A stretch of 64,000 nucleotides of DNA from Aurantiacibacter arachoides (GTDB taxonomy: Bacteria > Pseudomonadota > Alphaproteobacteria > Sphingomonadales > Sphingomonadaceae). Below, piece after piece: positions 16,003 to 25,280 of this stretch. The position numbers and the translations under genes were made by a program. Position 1 is the first letter of the stretch. Every line of letters begins with the position of its first letter. The stretch is from NCBI RefSeq assembly GCF_009827335.1, contig NZ_WTYH01000001.1, positions 1,984,001 to 2,048,000 of the forward strand. The letters are read 5' to 3'. Below the pieces are notes generated by a model. The model searched no databases. It was not told where the DNA came from and saw only the letters and a list, made by a program, of their open reading frames with translations.

Positions 16003-18929
16003 CAGAACGAGTACCCAAGGCCGACCGTGACCTTGCGTCCGGTCAGGTTGGCGTCTTCGGCAAAGGCCGGGAAACCCTGGTAGGAGAACTGCGATTCGTC
16101 GGTGAGGTTGATGACGCTGCCGAAGAACCGCAGGCCGTTGCCGAACTCGTACGAGGCCGAGATATCGAGCCGTTCTTCGGGCCCGAAGAATTCGTCACTC
16201 TCGATGTTACTGCCGAGACCTTCAACATAGTCCGAGCGATTGATGTAATCGGCGCGGATATTGAAGCCCTGCCATGCCCATTCAAGTGTCGCGGTAAAAA
16301 GGAAATCGGAGAACCCTGGAAGCGGCAGGTCGTCCCGGTCATCGCGATCCGGGTAGTTCGCCTGGGTTTCGGTGAAGGTGGCGCTCACGCCGGCGGTCAG
16401 TCCGCGCAAGGGTCCGGGCAGGAACACGAGACGTTGGCGAGCGATCAGTTCCAGGCCGTAGTTCTGCGCGGTCGTGCCAATTGTTGGCACTTCGTATTCG
16501 AAGGCGCCATCTTCATCAGGGATCGGGATGCCGTTAGCGTCTAGCTGGTCGAAATTGTACACCCGATCAAAGGAGAAGTCGGAGATATCCTTGTAGAAGA
16601 CGCCCACCGAATAGAGGCCGCCCGAGGTCGTGTAGTACTCCACCTGCGCATCGAAATTCTCTGATACCGCCGGTCGCAGATTGGGATTGCCATCGACGAT
16701 ATCGCCATCCTCGTTGGTGAACCGCCCGCTAGCCAATTCGCTGCGACGAGGGCGGCCGTAGCTGCGGTTGTAGCTTTCCCGCAGGATCAGGTTGGGCATG
16801 AGCTCGTGCCGGAAATGAATGCCGGGCAGCCAGAAATCGTAGGAATTGCGGGTACGGACCGGAGTGACCGATCCTTCGCCATCAAAGAAGCTCACGTCGA
16901 AGTTGGTGTTGTCGAATTCGATGCTCTCGTAACGTACGCCGGCGATGATCGTGTGGATGCCCGCGCGCAACGTACCCATGCCGTATCCTGCGATGGTCTC
17001 TTCGGTCGAATTGAAATCGCCGAAGAAGCTATCCTCCAGAGTATCCTCTTCGTTCAATTCGAACAATTCCGGGTTGCTGGCGAGCAGTGCGACACCGCGC
17101 GATGGAAAGACGTTGAAAATCTTCGCTCCGCCGAGCTGGACTTCGTCGGTAGGGTCCAGAATGTCGGCGTAGGGAAAGTCTTCGTCCATCTCGTAAACAT
17201 CGGCGGTCACGTCCCGCCTCGCCTCGCTGCGGAAGTAGCGACCGCCGGTTTTCAAGGTCAGTTCGCTCTCGCCGATGTCGAAGCTGCGTTCGAAATCCAC
17301 GCGGGCATTGTAGATATTTTCCGTCGAGAAGGCGCTTTCCAGCACCAGCTCACCTTCGCTTACCAGCGATAGGTCGGAGCTGTCATTGCCGCCAATCTCG
17401 GTAATGGTCACTTCGCCGCGCGTCACATCCTGCAGCGTATATTCGAACACGAACCATGGATTGTCCGGTTCCATCACGAAGTTGAGTTCGTTGGCGTTCT
17501 TGAAATCCTCTTCGCTTCGCGAATAGAACAGGTCGTACGTCACCAGGCTCCGGGTCATCTCGTGACGACCGCCAAAGTTGATCGAATACAATTCGGTTGT
17601 GCGGTCTTCATCGGTGCCGATCCAGCCGCGCGATCCGCGGGACCCTGAATTGCCCGGCGTTCCACGACCGGTAGTCGGGGTCAGTTCAGCGTAAGTTTTG
17701 CGGCCTCCGATGGCGTCTTGAAAGCGTGTATCGATGTCGATATCGGTCTCGAACACGTCATTCGTGCGATCCGACTGGCTGTAGAAACCGCGCAGATAAA
17801 AGGAGTTGAACGCGTCGGTCCGGAAATCCAGATCGATGTTGGCGGTGTTGACCTGGGTGATTTGCTTGTCGATTTCCCAGTGCGACGATTCCATGAACCA
17901 CACGGGTTCATCGTACTGGTCTAGGTTCAGTTGCGGATTGTTCTCCGGCGTTACCTGAACCCAGTCCATGTCCCGGTTGAGCGAGGTTCGGTCGATCTCG
18001 TAACTGCCGAGGGACACGCTGACGCCGAAATTGTTGAAATCGCCTCCGAGGGAAAAGATGTCCGAGTAGTTGCCGCTAAGGGAATAGCCCCAGTCTTCCG
18101 GCAGGTCGCTGTAGACACCTGCTGCCTCGACATTGATGCGCCGACCGCTGCGTTCAAAGGCGCTCCGGGTCACCACGTTGATGATCCCCCCGATCGCATC
18201 TCCATCGCGGTCGGGTGTCGCCGCCTTGATAACCTCGATGTTGGAGATGCCGTCGGCGGAGAAGTCGCTCGTGCTCAGGCCGCGGGCGCCACCGGCGGAA
18301 GGGAGGCGATTACCGTTGATCTGGAACGAATTGTAATCGCCTTCCACACCGCGGATGTTAACACCCGTGGGCTCGCCGCTTTGATTGGTGTTGACGCTGA
18401 TGCCGGGCAGCCGCTGCAACGCGTAGCCAATATTGCCGTCCGGTGCAGGGCCGAAGATTTCCTCGGAGTAGATGTTGACGATACCGTCGGCAGTACGCTG
18501 CTGGTTGATCGCCAGCGCCTGGCCAACGGCATTGGCACGGACTACGATCTGATCGCCGGACAATGCTGTACTATCCAGGCCGATGTCCGCGACCGCTGTC
18601 CCGTTTGCCGGCACATCCACGGTCCGTACCGCACTGTCCAAGCCCACGTATTCAACTTCTATGGTGCTGGTGCCCGCGGGAACCTGGATCTGGAAGCGAC
18701 CATCTTCGGTAGTGACGTCACGTTCGTTCGTCCCCGCCACGCTGACGACCGCGCCACGCAGTGAATTGCCGGTCTGTGCGTCAAACACCCGGCCGGTAAC
18801 CGTCGCCTGGCGCTCGCTGTCTGCGGAAACTCTCGGCACATCCTGTGCATGAAGCGTGCCGGTGGTCAGTGTCAGCATCGCTGTCGAAGTGAGAAATGCG
18901 AACGCCTTGCGGCCGGAAGATCCCGTCAT
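16002..18929 (-). CDS. TonB-dependent outer-membrane receptor
   Basis: 975-residue TonB-dependent receptor. Signal peptide (cleaved near TLHAQ), a carboxypeptidase-regulatory-like domain (about 40-120: TVTGRVFDAQTGNSL...), plug domain (about 130-260, with PGISVNTNQSGEPTGVNIRG) and a 22-strand barrel ending in the aromatic GLGYSF. The N-terminal regulatory-like domain is typical of carbohydrate and organic-polymer receptors in Sphingomonadales. It is embedded between a purple acid phosphatase and an alkaline phosphatase, so uptake of a phosphorylated organic compound is the likely role. Start ATG 18929; the phosphatase upstream ends 38 bases before it. Confidence 0.93.
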   Translation of the reverse strand: MTGSSGRKAFAFLTSTAMLTLTTGTLHAQDVPRVSADSERQATVTGRVFDAQTGNSLRGAVVSVAGTNERDVTTEDGRFQIQVPAGTSTIEVEYVGLDSAVRTVDVPANGTAVADIGLDSTALSGDQIVVRANAVGQALAINQQRTADGIVNIYSEEIFGPAPDGNIGYALQRLPGISVNTNQSGEPTGVNIRGVEGDYNSFQINGNRLPSAGGARGLSTSDFSADGISNIEVIKAATPDRDGDAIGGIINVVTRSAFERSGRRINVEAAGVYSDLPEDWGYSLSGNYSDIFSLGGDFNNFGVSVSLGSYEIDRTSLNRDMDWVQVTPENNPQLNLDQYDEPVWFMESSHWEIDKQITQVNTANIDLDFRTDAFNSFYLRGFYSQSDRTNDVFETDIDIDTRFQDAIGGRKTYAELTPTTGRGTPGNSGSRGSRGWIGTDEDRTTELYSINFGGRHEMTRSLVTYDLFYSRSEEDFKNANELNFVMEPDNPWFVFEYTLQDVTRGEVTITEIGGNDSSDLSLVSEGELVLESAFSTENIYNARVDFERSFDIGESELTLKTGGRYFRSEARRDVTADVYEMDEDFPYADILDPTDEVQLGGAKIFNVFPSRGVALLASNPELFELNEEDTLEDSFFGDFNSTEETIAGYGMGTLRAGIHTIIAGVRYESIEFDNTNFDVSFFDGEGSVTPVRTRNSYDFWLPGIHFRHELMPNLILRESYNRSYGRPRRSELASGRFTNEDGDIVDGNPNLRPAVSENFDAQVEYYTTSGGLYSVGVFYKDISDFSFDRVYNFDQLDANGIPIPDEDGAFEYEVPTIGTTAQNYGLELIARQRLVFLPGPLRGLTAGVSATFTETQANYPDRDDRDDLPLPGFSDFLFTATLEWAWQGFNIRADYINRSDYVEGLGSNIESDEFFGPEERLDISASYEFGNGLRFFGSVINLTDESQFSYQGFPAFAEDANLTGRKVTVGLGYSF

Positions 18930-18966
18930 GTCAATTCCCTGATCTGAATGTGGATGATGGATGGAA

Positions 18967-20412
18967 TTATTCTTCGACGCTCTCGTACGAGAGCGTGTTT
19001 TCGAACCGACGTTCGGGTGGGAGTGAGCCCTCGGCGGAAGAGATCGATTTCAGTCCGTCGTCCGACCTGCGCAGTCGCACATCGTCGTAGGGAACGCCGT
19101 CAGCGGTGTAGGCTGCGTAGTGCAGGTCAGCGCCGTCGATGCTGATGACCTGGTAGAACTGCGAGTTCTCGGCCCGGCGATCCAGTGTTACGCCGGTCGA
19201 AGCATATTGATCCCAACCGCTTTCACTGAATTCGTACTGTTTCGGCCCGGAAACCGAATTGACGAACATCGTGGTGACCCTGCCATCATCTGTGGCCGCT
19301 GTCCGGGCCGGCACCTGGTCCCGCCCGCGGTGCGATCCGCGTGCGTAGGTGTGGTCATGGCCCTGCAGTACCAGATCCACCTGATGCCTTAGCAGGACCG
19401 GCAGAAGAGCTTCGCGCCGCGCGGAATTGTCGCGCTCCCGTCCGGATGAGAAGATCGGGTGATGCATGGTGACGATACGCCAGCGCGCATCACTGGCTGC
19501 CAGCTGCGCATCCAGCCATGCCGCCTGTTCGGCCATGTCGGACATGTTCATATTGAGGACGAAGACCTGGAGGTCTGCCGAGTAGCGGATGGAATATACC
19601 GTTTCCTGGAGTTCGGGCGAAAGTGTCGGCTCTTCAGGAAGGCGGAATTGCGGTCGCCAGAGTATCGACAGCAGCTCGACCTCTTCGCTCTCCGAAAGCT
19701 CGTAATCGTCGTATTCGTGGTTGCCAGTGACCGGGATCGCCGGGATCATGCCGTGAATGAAGCCACCGGCGCGAAACCAGTGTGCCCATTCGAGATCGCG
19801 CGAACCGCGGTTCACTAGGTCACCCGCATGAAGGATGAAGCGAGCGTCGGGCGCGCTCTGGAATGCCGCGCGCACAACGCGGGGCCAGTGCGAGGCAAGC
19901 CCGTTTTGTGCATCGCCAAGGTAGATAAACCGAAACGGACCGGAGCGCGGGGCGGTTCGCGTCTGGAACCACTCGCTCCAGTGGCCTTCTGCCCCCTGCA
20001 CGCGATAGGCGTACAGCGTATCGGGCTCCAGTCCCGTGAAAATAACCGAGTGATGGCTGGTGGGTGGCAGGCCCTGATTGGGCTCTATGGGCAAGGTCAA
20101 TCCGGCAACCTGCACTTGCGCAAGATCCAGAATTTCAGTTTCGGCGACTGCAGTCGTCGCTAGTAGGTCAAAGCGCGGATCGGGCAGCGCCCTAGCAATT
20201 TGCGCTCTAGTCCCGGTGATGCATCCAGACGTTCGCCATGAGACACTGACTGACGTCGCCGGATCATCGGCCATGGTGGTGACAATCCTGTCAGGCCAAT
20301 TGGTTGGCGGCTGCCAGGGCACCTGAACTGGATCATGACCTCGGTCATGCGCTGGGGCAGGTGTCGCGGTGCTTGCTGCGACAGCGGCGATAATGATCGC
20401 GATACGTTTCAT
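18967..20412 (-). CDS. Purple acid phosphatase-like metallophosphoesterase
   Basis: 481-residue secreted phosphoesterase with a signal peptide (ATPAPAHD). N-terminal fibronectin-like purple acid phosphatase domain (about 30-155, SVSVSWRTSG) followed by a calcineurin-like catalytic domain: LGDAQN, HAGDLVNRG, VTGNHEYDD, MHHPIFSS and QGHDHTYARG supply the bimetal ligands. First gene of the phosphorus-scavenging cluster. The upstream region holds CCGTCAT (minus strand, near 20507), which matches one half of a Pho box, but no convincing second half-site is present, so PhoB control is only suggested. Confidence 0.9.
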   Translation of the reverse strand: MKRIAIIIAAVAASTATPAPAHDRGHDPVQVPWQPPTNWPDRIVTTMADDPATSVSVSWRTSGCITGTRAQIARALPDPRFDLLATTAVAETEILDLAQVQVAGLTLPIEPNQGLPPTSHHSVIFTGLEPDTLYAYRVQGAEGHWSEWFQTRTAPRSGPFRFIYLGDAQNGLASHWPRVVRAAFQSAPDARFILHAGDLVNRGSRDLEWAHWFRAGGFIHGMIPAIPVTGNHEYDDYELSESEEVELLSILWRPQFRLPEEPTLSPELQETVYSIRYSADLQVFVLNMNMSDMAEQAAWLDAQLAASDARWRIVTMHHPIFSSGRERDNSARREALLPVLLRHQVDLVLQGHDHTYARGSHRGRDQVPARTAATDDGRVTTMFVNSVSGPKQYEFSESGWDQYASTGVTLDRRAENSQFYQVISIDGADLHYAAYTADGVPYDDVRLRRSDDGLKSISSAEGSLPPERRFENTLSYESVEE

Positions 20413-20915
20413 TTAGACCCCGTGTTCTGGCGGGGTAGCTAAGGCCGGGACATTTCGAGGGTGTGGCAATTGTGCGTCGCAACAAAGACAGTGCGGCTAA
20501 ATTATGACGGCTGTTCAGGGGGGCAAAGCACATCTGATTGCGCTTACTGGATAGCGAGCGCGTGTATAAAGCTGCAGGTTACGGAGTTTAGGAGGTCAGC
20601 GTTGTTCGCTAACCGGTCTCGTCCAGCTTGCGACTATGATCATAGTTGGCCATCTAGCCATCATCCCTGCTTGTGTGAAAAAGTAGGGGCTTATCGGATC
20701 CAATTGCAGCTATCGAATAACCGAGCCTAGGGACCGTCGCAGACCAACGGCTTTTGGGCCGGAGGTAAAGAGTTGGCTTTGGTTGTGCTAGCTCAGACAG
20801 CAGACCTTCAGGTAACGACCCCGATACAGACCTCGCTCAAACATGAGCTCAAAAGCGCCAAGAGCATGACGAGCAATCAATCGGAGAGCTTCCACACGTC
20901 CGCTGAAAGACTTAA

Positions 20916-21140
20916 CCTTTCGAGCCGATCCCCGAGGACGTCCTCGCTGCGATCCCCGCGCAAGGGCCCACCCGCCCTGGCAGCGGCGGTGGCAAGGGCC
21001 GTGGCGGCGGCGAGGAAGGACGAGGCGGTCGTGGGGGCGGTGCCGGAGGCGCCGGCGGCGGCATGGACGGGGGCATGGCTGTTGGCGGATTGGGGATGGG
21101 CATCGGAAGTTCAGGTTCGGGTTCTGGCGAAAGCGGCTAG
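20916..21140 (+). pseudogene. Glycine-rich frame without a start codon
   Basis: From just after a TAA at 20913-20915 the frame reads EPIPEDVLAAIPAQGPTRPG, then a long Gly/Arg-rich run (GGGKGRGGGEEGRGGRGGG) and GMDGGMAVGGLGMG, ending at TAG 21138-21140. Third-position GC bias fits coding. There is no start codon before the Gly-rich part, so this is probably the 3' remnant of a gene whose 5' end is lost. No family recognised. Confidence 0.35.
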
Positions 21141-21273
21141 AGTCCGGCCCGGAAACAGAATTCACGGCAGATCGGTATTAACTGATGAAATACCCCTCCA
21201 AAGCAGACCGGAAGCTTTTCAACCCACTGTCAGACGTTCCAGCGTTTCGCGGATCTCGCCATTGGCGGAAATT

Positions 21274-21296
21274 CAGCTAACGACCCCTTTGCAGAC
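21274..21296. repeat. 23-bp exact repeat, copy 2
   Basis: Exact direct copy of 11811-11833, located just downstream of the glycine-rich relic and about 50 bases from the arsH stop. Role unknown. Confidence 0.6.
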
Positions 21297-21344
21297 GCTC
21301 GGCTAAGCCAAAGTCAATGGCAGCTTTGCGCCCCGTTCTGGTCA

Positions 21345-22091
21345 TCACGGGAAGGATAAAGCAATCGCCGATATGTCCTTCTTCGGATCGATGACGCGAC
21401 CTGTTTCCTTTCGCTCCGAATAGCGGTCTACCAGCTTTTCGGCATGCGGGCGCAGCAGCACCGTGAACCGCACCAGTTCCTCCATGACGTCCACGATCCG
21501 ATCGTAAAGCGGAGACGGCTTCATGCGACCGGCGTCATCGAATTCCTCGTATGCCTTGGGCACGCTGGATTGGTTGGGGATGGTGAACATCCGCATCCAG
21601 CGGCCAAGCAGGCGCAGCGTATTGACGGTGTTGAAGGACTGTGAGCCAGCCGACACCTGCATGACGGCCAGCGTTCGCCCCTGGGTGGGACGCATACCTC
21701 CGATGCTGAGCGGCAGGTGATCGATCTGGGTCTTAAGGATGCCAGTAATCTGGCCGTGTCGTTCCGGGCTGCACCACACCATGCCTTCGGACCAAAAGGC
21801 GTGTTCGCGCAGTTCGTGGACGGCAGGATGGTCATCACCATTGACTTGATCGGGTAACGGCAGGTCAGAGGGATCGAAGATGCGTGTCTCCGCGCCGAAC
21901 AGCCACAGCAAACGTGCGGCCTCCTCTACCGCGAGCCGTGAATAGGAGCGCGCGCGTAAGGACCCGTAGGGGAGCAGGATACGAGGAGGCGATTGGTCGT
22001 CGCTTAGGCCGGCGGCTGGTCGATAATGAACGAACGCCGGATCCAACGCAGGAAAGCTGTCGGGATCAGTGAGCGGGCGTAAACGGGACAT
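21345..22091 (-). CDS. arsH: ArsH NADPH-dependent FMN oxidoreductase
   Basis: 248-residue ArsH. Family stretches include [20 protein letters not shown] (the FMN phosphate-binding loop), [54 protein letters not shown] and [19 protein letters not shown]. ArsH proteins oxidise trivalent methyl- and phenyl-arsenicals and reduce some metals or quinones with NADPH. Last gene of the arsRCBH operon, 16 bases after arsB. Confidence 0.95.
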   Translation of the reverse strand: MSRLRPLTDPDSFPALDPAFVHYRPAAGLSDDQSPPRILLPYGSLRARSYSRLAVEEAARLLWLFGAETRIFDPSDLPLPDQVNGDDHPAVHELREHAFWSEGMVWCSPERHGQITGILKTQIDHLPLSIGGMRPTQGRTLAVMQVSAGSQSFNTVNTLRLLGRWMRMFTIPNQSSVPKAYEEFDDAGRMKPSPLYDRIVDVMEELVRFTVLLRPHAEKLVDRYSERKETGRVIDPKKDISAIALSFP

Positions 22092-22107
22092 GATTGAGCT
22101 CCGAGGA

Positions 22108-23394
22108 TCAGACCAACGTCAGGCGAAGGGCGAGCGCTGCCAGCGTCACCAACAGAATTGGCGTCGTCAGGATGATGCCGACACGGAAGTAATAGCCCCA
22201 GCCGATCTTCACGCCCTTCTGTCCCAGCACGTGCAGCCATAGCAGCGTCGCAAGCGAACCGATCGGCGTTATCTTGGGCCCAAGATCGCATCCAATCACG
22301 TTGGCGTAGATCATCGCATCGCGCACCGGTCCAGTGGCGCCGGTTGCTTCGATCGACAGCGCGCCGACGAGAACGGTCGGCATGTTATTCATGCCGGAGG
22401 AAAGCACGGCTGACAGGATGCCTGTCCCGAAAGTCGCACCCCACACGCCGCCTTCGGCCGAGCGTTCGAGCATGCCTGCGAGGGCGGCGGCGAGTCCGGC
22501 GTTGTTCATGCCGTAGACGACCAGATACATGCCGAGCGAGAAGATCACGACTTGCCATGGCGCCTCCCGGATCACGTGGCCAGTCGGAATGACGTGTCCG
22601 CGTGCAGCGATGACGATCAGCGCAAGTGCGCCCACGGCAGCGACCGCGCTAATCGGCACTCCGAGCGGATCGAGGACGAAGAAACCAATAAGCAGCAGGG
22701 CCAGCACCACCCACCCGGCGCTGAAGGTCGCCTGATCATGGATCGCCTCTGCCGGAGCGCGTAGCTGGGTGACGTCGTAGCTGGCGGGAATATCCTTGTG
22801 GAAAAACAGCAACAGCGCTGCCAGCGTAGCTGCGATGGCGGCAAGGTCGACCGGCACCATTACCAGCGCATACTCGCCGAACCCTATGTCGAAGAAATCG
22901 GCCGATACGATATTGACGAGGTTCGAGACGACCAGCGGCAGGCTTGCGGTATCGGCGATGAAGCCTGCCGCCATGACGAAGGCGAGTGTCGCCCTGGCGT
23001 TGTAGCCCAATCCCCGGAGCATCGCGATCACGATCGGGGTCAGGATCAGCGCGGCGCCGTCATTGGCGAAAATCGCCGAAACGCCCGCACCGAGCAGTAC
23101 CACGAGTACGAACAGCATGCGTCCGTTTCCACGGCCCCATCGGGCAATGTGAAGCGCAGCCCACTCAAAGAACCCCGCACGATCGAGGATGAGGCTGATA
23201 AGGATGATCGCGACGAAGGCGCCGGTGGCGTTCCAGATAATCTCCCAGACGACCGGGATGTCAGCGAGCGAGATGACGCCGCTGGCTAGGGCCACCAATG
23301 CTCCGCCGATCGCGCTCCATCCGATGCCGAGCCCGCGCGGCTGCCAGATCACCAGTATAATGGTAGCAATGAAGATCCCGACTGCGAGGAGCAT
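22108..23394 (-). CDS. arsB: ArsB arsenite efflux pump
   Basis: 428-residue membrane protein with about 11-12 hydrophobic segments, of the ArsB/NhaD-type ion transporter family. Conserved stretches: [14 protein letters not shown] near residue 108, [22 protein letters not shown], and [10 protein letters not shown] followed by [23 protein letters not shown]. It expels arsenite from the cytoplasm. Its start overlaps the arsC stop by one base (TGATG), giving tight coupling. Confidence 0.93.
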   Translation of the reverse strand: MLLAVGIFIATIILVIWQPRGLGIGWSAIGGALVALASGVISLADIPVVWEIIWNATGAFVAIILISLILDRAGFFEWAALHIARWGRGNGRMLFVLVVLLGAGVSAIFANDGAALILTPIVIAMLRGLGYNARATLAFVMAAGFIADTASLPLVVSNLVNIVSADFFDIGFGEYALVMVPVDLAAIAATLAALLLFFHKDIPASYDVTQLRAPAEAIHDQATFSAGWVVLALLLIGFFVLDPLGVPISAVAAVGALALIVIAARGHVIPTGHVIREAPWQVVIFSLGMYLVVYGMNNAGLAAALAGMLERSAEGGVWGATFGTGILSAVLSSGMNNMPTVLVGALSIEATGATGPVRDAMIYANVIGCDLGPKITPIGSLATLLWLHVLGQKGVKIGWGYYFRVGIILTTPILLVTLAALALRLTLV

Positions 23395-23822
23395 CAGGTG
23401 ATACGCGCGCCCGCCGCGTCTGCGATCTGCTCACCATTTTCCTTGGCGAATGCGCCCCGCTGGGGACTTGGCAGGATGTCGAGCACCGCCTCGGACGGAC
23501 GGCACAGGCGAACGCCGAGCGGCGAGACCACAAGCGGGCGATTGATGAGGATCGGGTGCTCCATCATCGCATCGACCAGCGCGGCATCGCTCAGGCTCTC
23601 ATCGCCAAGTCCCAGTTCGGCATAGGGCGTGCCCTTTTCACGGAGTAATTCTCGGGGGCTAAGCCCGGCGCGTTCAATCAGGTTTTCGAGCATGGCGCGT
23701 GACGGCGGCGTTTTGAGGTATTCCACGACATGCGGCTCGATCCCAACATTGCGGATCATCGCCAGTGTGTTGCGCGAGGTGCCGCATTCGGGATTGTGGT
23801 AGATGACGATGTCCGTGGTCAT
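23394..23822 (-). CDS. arsC: ArsC arsenate reductase (glutaredoxin-dependent)
   Basis: 142-residue thioredoxin-fold reductase. The catalytic cysteine is in [12 protein letters not shown] near residue 13, with the later RPLVV arginine region. Reduces arsenate to arsenite for export by ArsB. Start chosen at ATG 23822 (MTTDIV); the ATG two codons upstream at 23828 is equally possible. Begins 41 bases after arsR. Confidence 0.94.
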   Translation of the reverse strand: MTTDIVIYHNPECGTSRNTLAMIRNVGIEPHVVEYLKTPPSRAMLENLIERAGLSPRELLREKGTPYAELGLGDESLSDAALVDAMMEHPILINRPLVVSPLGVRLCRPSEAVLDILPSPQRGAFAKENGEQIADAAGARIT

Positions 23823-23862
23823 GGGCATTTCTTTAGGAATTCGCGTGGCAGGCACGCGTTGC

Positions 23863-24195
23863 TCAGCAACAATGCAAAAGCTCGGCGGCGAGCGGTTCGC
23901 ACAGATCCGCACGTCCGCCGCAACAGTCTTTCGCGAGGAACAGCATCAGGCCGCGCAGAGCTTCTATGTTCGCGCGCTGGATCATCTGCCGCCCCCGCCT
24001 TTCTGGAACGACGAGGTCGGCGGCGACGAGGATGGCGAGGTGGCTGGAGAACGTGCTCTGGCTAAGCTCTGAGGCTTCGACGAGTTGGCCGGTAGAAAGG
24101 CCTCCCGGTTCGTTACGCACCAGCAGCCGGAAGGCGTCAAGGCGGGTTGGGTGAGAGAGTGCAGCAAGACCCTCAAGAGCGTCAGTCGTTTGCAT
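23863..24195 (-). CDS. arsR: ArsR/SmtB-family arsenite-responsive repressor
   Basis: 110-residue winged-helix repressor (HPTRLDAFRLL, then SELSQSTFSSHLAIL as recognition helix). The classical CxC pair in the third helix is absent (NEPGGLSTGQLVEASELS). Instead cysteines lie near the C-terminus: Cys91, Cys92 and Cys99 (DCCGGRADLC) plus a terminal Cys109-Cys110. This recalls the Acidithiobacillus type, which senses As(III) with a C-terminal CC...C triad, although spacing differs by one residue. First gene of arsRCBH; presumably represses its own promoter. The start at 24195 is set by the conserved N-terminus. Confidence 0.93.
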   Translation of the reverse strand: MQTTDALEGLAALSHPTRLDAFRLLVRNEPGGLSTGQLVEASELSQSTFSSHLAILVAADLVVPERRGRQMIQRANIEALRGLMLFLAKDCCGGRADLCEPLAAELLHCC

Positions 24196-24252
24196 CCATC
24201 GGCATATATCGATGGGATAGAAAGCCTTCAACTCTTATCGAAAATTATCGAT
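24196..24252 (-). promoter_or_regulatory. ars promoter with overlapping ArsR operator candidates
   Basis: On the minus strand a TTGAAG -35 (24231-24226), 17-base spacer and TATATG -10 (24208-24203) lie just before arsR. The -10 sits inside a perfect dyad, CCATCG-N8-CGATGG (24196-24215), and a second dyad ATCGA-N6-TCGAT is at 24237-24252. Both are fitting ArsR binding sites. The predicted transcript would begin at or next to the arsR ATG, so the mRNA may be leaderless. Confidence 0.6.
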
Positions 24253-24312
24253 GAATGGCTGGCTAGCTTCGACTGGACCTTCAGCAAATTCGCTCGTGCG
24301 GACGTCCGGTTG

Positions 24313-25136
24313 GGTGCTGTCAGTCTAACCGCAACTCGTCTCCGATTGGCGGAGCTGTCCCCGACTCAGTGGCGATTCAGGCCATGAGGTTCTATCATTC
24401 GGCCAGTGCGACCGAGCGACGGGTCTTGTAAGTTTGTCGGTCGATGAGATAGCGTTCGAGATTGAAATGGTTGTGGACGTTGGCGTGGACCGAAGCGAAC
24501 TTCTGTAAGCTCTTCATCTGCCGGAACCGCAGCATTGCCCGCTCTCGACGCCGAAACGGCAGGTGGCTATTCTCCACCCGGTTATTGGCCCAGCGTCCCA
24601 CCTCCTGCTTATTGGCATTGCCCAGTTCGGTCGCCGCTGCCTTATAGTGGGCCATCGGTGGTGATCTCGGCTGGCAAGCCGTGGCGTCGCAGCGCCTTCT
24701 TCATGAACCCCCGCGCAGCTTTCTTGTCCCTCCTCTTCGTGACGTAGCTCTCGAGGACCTTGCCCTCCTGGTCGACCACTCGCCACAGGTAATGCACCTC
24801 GCCGTTGATCCTTACGTAGACCCACTTCCATTGCCGGAAGCCTTTCATTCGGCTGATCCGTTGCCGCCGAACATCAGCTGCGAACATCGGGCCGAACCTG
24901 TTCCACCAATGGCGCACGGTCTCATGGCGGAGATCGATCCCTCGTTCGAACAGCAGGTCTTCTACGTTCCGGAGCGAAAGCGGGAAGCGGACGTACATCA
25001 TCACCACCAGGCGGATCACCTCGGGTGACGAGTTGAAATACCGGAACGGACTGGCAGGCTTGCGGGGTCTTGGCATGGCCGCGCCTCTAGCTGATTAGGT
25101 CCGTTCTGACAGCTAATGCATTTGCTCTGACAGGAC
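24313..25136 (-). mobile_element. IS6-family element, copy 3 (dead)
   Basis: About 824-bp copy with left end GGTGCTGTCAGTCTAACC at 24313 and right end CTCTGACAGGAC ending at 25136. It is about 17 bases shorter than the intact copy because of internal deletions in the transposase gene. No target duplication recognised. It lies about 60 bases upstream of the ars promoter. Confidence 0.88.
24395..25076 (-). pseudogene. IS6-family transposase, broken copy 3
   Basis: Starts normally (MPRPRKPASPFRYFN at 25076) but lacks the codons for HLDE after FRQWKW, which removes the first catalytic aspartate. A second deletion near 24650 shifts the frame at ITTDGP, and a TGG-to-TGA change ends the protein early near 24395. 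Non-functional. Confidence 0.88.
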
Positions 25137-25280
25137 TGCGAGCCGTCTAGTTGGTCTCAAAGAGAGAGCGATTGAAGGTGACGAACCAAGGTGGCTAGTC
25201 TGATAGTACCATCCGACGTGGCGCCAAAGCGCAAGTTCGGCTTTCGTTCTTCTGTTGAATACGAGCACGTTTGAAGACAA

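Larger units (their letters stand above)
20413..21344. other. Long intergenic region with glycine-rich relic
   Basis: 932 bases between the acid phosphatase promoter side and arsH. No convincing complete gene. It contains the start-less glycine-rich frame at 20916-21140 and the second copy of the 23-bp repeat (21274-21296). The longer plus-strand frame from 20773 is not believed: it reads the glycine-rich codons out of phase. Confidence 0.5.

Noticed and set aside
20495..20520. Pho box upstream of the purple acid phosphatase
   Set aside because: Only one half-site (CCGTCAT) fits; the second half is missing at the expected 11-base spacing, so no site is annotated.
20773..21306. 177-codon plus-strand frame
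   Set aside because: It reads the glycine-rich stretch out of phase; the better coding signal is in the next frame, and no ribosome site or family supports it.
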